Made by a program: the position numbers and the translations under genes. Source: Candidatus Rifleibacteriota bacterium (GTDB lineage Bacteria > Riflebacteria > Ozemobacteria > Ozemobacterales > Ozemobacteraceae). Taken from it: DNA of 7,522 nt. Every line of letters starts with the position of its first letter. The stretch's first letter is position 1. A model generated the notes under the pieces. That model did not search any database. It was not told the origin of the DNA and was given only the letters and a program-made list of their open reading frames with translations. The DNA is taken from NCBI GenBank assembly GCA_022704885.1, contig JAKJFO010000194.1, forward strand, positions 1-7,522, written 5' to 3'. Below are positions 6,183 through 7,522 of the stretch, one piece after another.

Positions 6183-6413
6183 TTACCCGATCAGGTAGCC
6201 AAGCAGCGCGAGCAGTATACCGGCCATGCTTATAAAAAAAGGCCGGGACCACTTTGCATAATTGACCGCAAAAGCATAATAACCGCTGTATATTGGCGTA
6301 AACGCCAGTGCAGCCACACCTTCCAGCAGATCTTTCTTCAACGCCTCGCCGGTAGTCCAGATGAGGCTCATCATGAACAGCAGCAGGCCAATCAGCAAAA
6401 GCATCGAACCCAT
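6183..6413 (-). CDS. Small two-helix membrane protein of unknown function
   Basis: A 76-residue protein not recognised as a known family. Residues 3-20 (MLLLIGLLLFMMSLIW) and about 57-75 (FFISMAGILLALLGYLI) are hydrophobic enough to span the membrane. Between them are a charged stretch (GEALKKDLLEG) and a moderately hydrophobic, Tyr-rich segment (TPIYSGYYAFAVNYAKW). AAGGGA at 6421-6426 lies 8 bases before the ATG, which supports both the start and that the gene is real. A second Met at position 4 could also be used. The STAS gene follows after 18 bases, so the two are probably cotranscribed. A membrane partner for the STAS protein is possible but is inference from position alone. Confidence 0.7.
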   Translation of the reverse strand: MGSMLLLIGLLLFMMSLIWTTGEALKKDLLEGVAALAFTPIYSGYYAFAVNYAKWSRPFFISMAGILLALLGYLIG

Positions 6414-6551
6414 GCGCTTTTCCCTTTTGATTTATCTGTGCAAACTTCTGACTGAAGGCCTTGCCGGCAAATCAGCCGGAAAATCTTCACTCAAGATATA
6501 ATTAACATATTATCCACGACATTGCAAAATTCTCTAATTTTTTGCCGGGGG

Positions 6552-6580
6552 TTTACCGTCCGCAGCATTTCTGTTATTTT
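6552..6580 (+). promoter_or_regulatory. Candidate promoter of the CBS-nucleotidyltransferase gene
   Basis: TTTACC (6552-6557, 4 of 6 to TTGACA), a 17-base spacer and TATTTT (6575-6580, 4 of 6 to TATAAT) would start transcription near 6587, about 28 bases before the ATG. Both boxes are weak. The 201-bp divergent region 6414-6614 must also hold the promoter of the small membrane-protein gene, for which I found no convincing pair of boxes. Confidence 0.28.
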
Positions 6581-6614
6581 GTCAGCGTCGGCATCCTGAG
6601 CTTCAGAGGGAAAA

Positions 6615-7522
6615 ATGACCGCACAGCTCGAAAAAATTCTGATCAAACCCGAAACCAGCATTCTCGATACTCTCAAAGTTATCGACGATGCCGCTTTTGA
6701 AATAGCGCTGGTTATCGATGAAGACAACAGATTACTCGGCACCGTCACCGACGGTGACATCAGACGCGGCATAATTCGTGGAGCCAGTCTGCAAAGCCCG
6801 ATCGTCGACCTGATGAATCGGCAGCCCATAGTGGCTGGTCAGAATACTACTGACGATGAGCTGCTTTTTCTGATGACCAACCGATCGATTAAGCACCTGC
6901 CTGTGGTTGACCGCAATAACCAGGTAATCAAGCTGGTGCAGCTCAAAGATTTGATTGCCCGCAAGCCACGCGAAAATATGGCGGTAATCATGGCCGGCGG
7001 CCTTGGTTCGCGCCTCGGCGAACTGACGCGTGACATGCCAAAGCCGCTGCTGCCGGTCGGGAACCGCCCGATAATTGCCCTTATCGTCGAGCAGCTACGC
7101 CGCCACGGAATTCAGAAAATCAGCATTTCGATAAACTATCATGCATCTCGAATCAAGGAATACTTTGCCGAAAACCCGGTAAAAGGCGTAATCATCAACT
7201 ATCTTGAAGAAAAAGAATTTCTCGGCACGGCAGGTTCGCTTTCGCTGCTGAAAGAACCGGTTCATCAACCCCTGATCGTTATGAACGGCGATATATTGTC
7301 GCCGGTCAATTTTGGCAATCTGCTCGATTTTCATGCTGCCGGCCGCAAACTCATGACGATATGCGCTCGGGAATTCAATTTTCAGATACCTTACGGAGTG
7401 CTGCAGATGCGTGGCGACGAGCTGGTCGACATCGAAGAAAAGCCTTCGCACAGCATATTCATCAATGCCGGCATCTATGTTCTCGAGCCTGCTGTGCTAA
7501 CCCATATCGAAGCTGGCAGACG
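6615..7522 (+). CDS. CBS-domain sugar-phosphate nucleotidyltransferase, PtmE-like (3' end outside window)
   Basis: 302 residues are present and the frame stays open to the window end; full-length relatives have roughly 350 residues. The start is fixed by GAGG at 6606-6609, just upstream of the ATG, and an in-frame TGA at 6597. Residues 5-118 form a pair of CBS domains (LLGTVTDGDIRRGI at 40-53, then IKHLPVVD...VQLKDLI). Residues 122-302 are a nucleotidyltransferase: the dinucleotide loop MAGGLGSRLGELT (126-138), PKPLLPVG (142-149), FLGTAGSL (202-209), the metal-binding MNGD (223-226) and EEKP (274-277). This order is that of PtmE, the GlcN-1-phosphate guanylyltransferase of Campylobacter legionaminic acid synthesis, and of related guanylyl- or uridylyltransferases. 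The enzyme is cytosolic and activates a hexose-1-phosphate with an NTP, perhaps for a surface glycan. The CBS pair may sense adenine nucleotides. Base and sugar specificity cannot be read, and the name PtmE is a comparison, not an assignment. Confidence 0.9.
   Translation, partial: MTAQLEKILIKPETSILDTLKVIDDAAFEIALVIDEDNRLLGTVTDGDIRRGIIRGASLQSPIVDLMNRQPIVAGQNTTDDELLFLMTNRSIKHLPVVDRNNQVIKLVQLKDLIARKPRENMAVIMAGGLGSRLGELTRDMPKPLLPVGNRPIIALIVEQLRRHGIQKISISINYHASRIKEYFAENPVKGVIINYLEEKEFLGTAGSLSLLKEPVHQPLIVMNGDILSPVNFGNLLDFHAAGRKLMTICAREFNFQIPYGVLQMRGDELVDIEEKPSHSIFINAGIYVLEPAVLTHIEAGR

Noticed and set aside
6491..6829. Minus-strand open frame of 112 codons
   Set aside because: It overlaps the start of the CBS-nucleotidyltransferase gene on the opposite strand, and its translation resembles no family.

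Overview
The window (about 7.5 kb, GC near 50%) looks like ordinary chromosomal DNA from a Gram-negative-type (diderm) bacterium. This is suggested by several exported proteins with Sec-type signal peptides, a protein with similarity to inner-membrane/secretin assembly domains (GspC/PilP and secretin N0), and a periplasm-directed oligopeptidase B. The phylum cannot be fixed from the sequence. The large number of weakly recognisable proteins fits a poorly sampled lineage, which is inference. No mobile element, CRISPR array, tRNA, rRNA or riboswitch was seen, and every non-coding gap is shorter than about 205 bp.

Layout, left to right. (1) The C-terminal part of a DUF2400/TIGR02757 protein (plus strand, start outside the window) is followed 57 bp later by a stand-alone left-handed beta-helix acyltransferase resembling the C-terminal half of GlmU. 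(2) Convergent to these is a tight minus-strand three-gene cluster, read from 3549 down to 1266. It encodes an exported protein joining a GspC/PilP-like region to a secretin-N0/STN-like region, an exported PrcB-like protein with a long disordered tail, and cob(I)alamin adenosyltransferase. The genes are joined by a 4-base overlap and a 2-base gap, so they are very probably one translationally coupled operon. (3) Divergent from that operon, across a 120-bp promoter region, is a 702-residue oligopeptidase B with a complete catalytic triad and an added signal peptide. (4) It converges on a minus-strand pair: a 76-residue membrane protein followed by a STAS-domain (anti-sigma-factor-antagonist-like) protein. 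A strong GNRA-loop hairpin separates the two transcription units and takes in the STAS stop codon. (5) Divergent again is a CBS-pair plus sugar-nucleotidyltransferase gene of the PtmE-like type, cut off by the window end.

How the genes may work together. The only confident functional unit is the minus-strand operon, whose first two products are envelope proteins of unknown role placed with a cytosolic cobalamin enzyme. The STAS protein and small membrane protein form a second unit, possibly regulatory. The acyltransferase and the nucleotidyltransferase both point to nucleotide-sugar or surface-glycan chemistry but lie 5.4 kb apart in different units. The most novel item is the GspC/PilP-like plus N0-like fusion protein with its PrcB-like partner.
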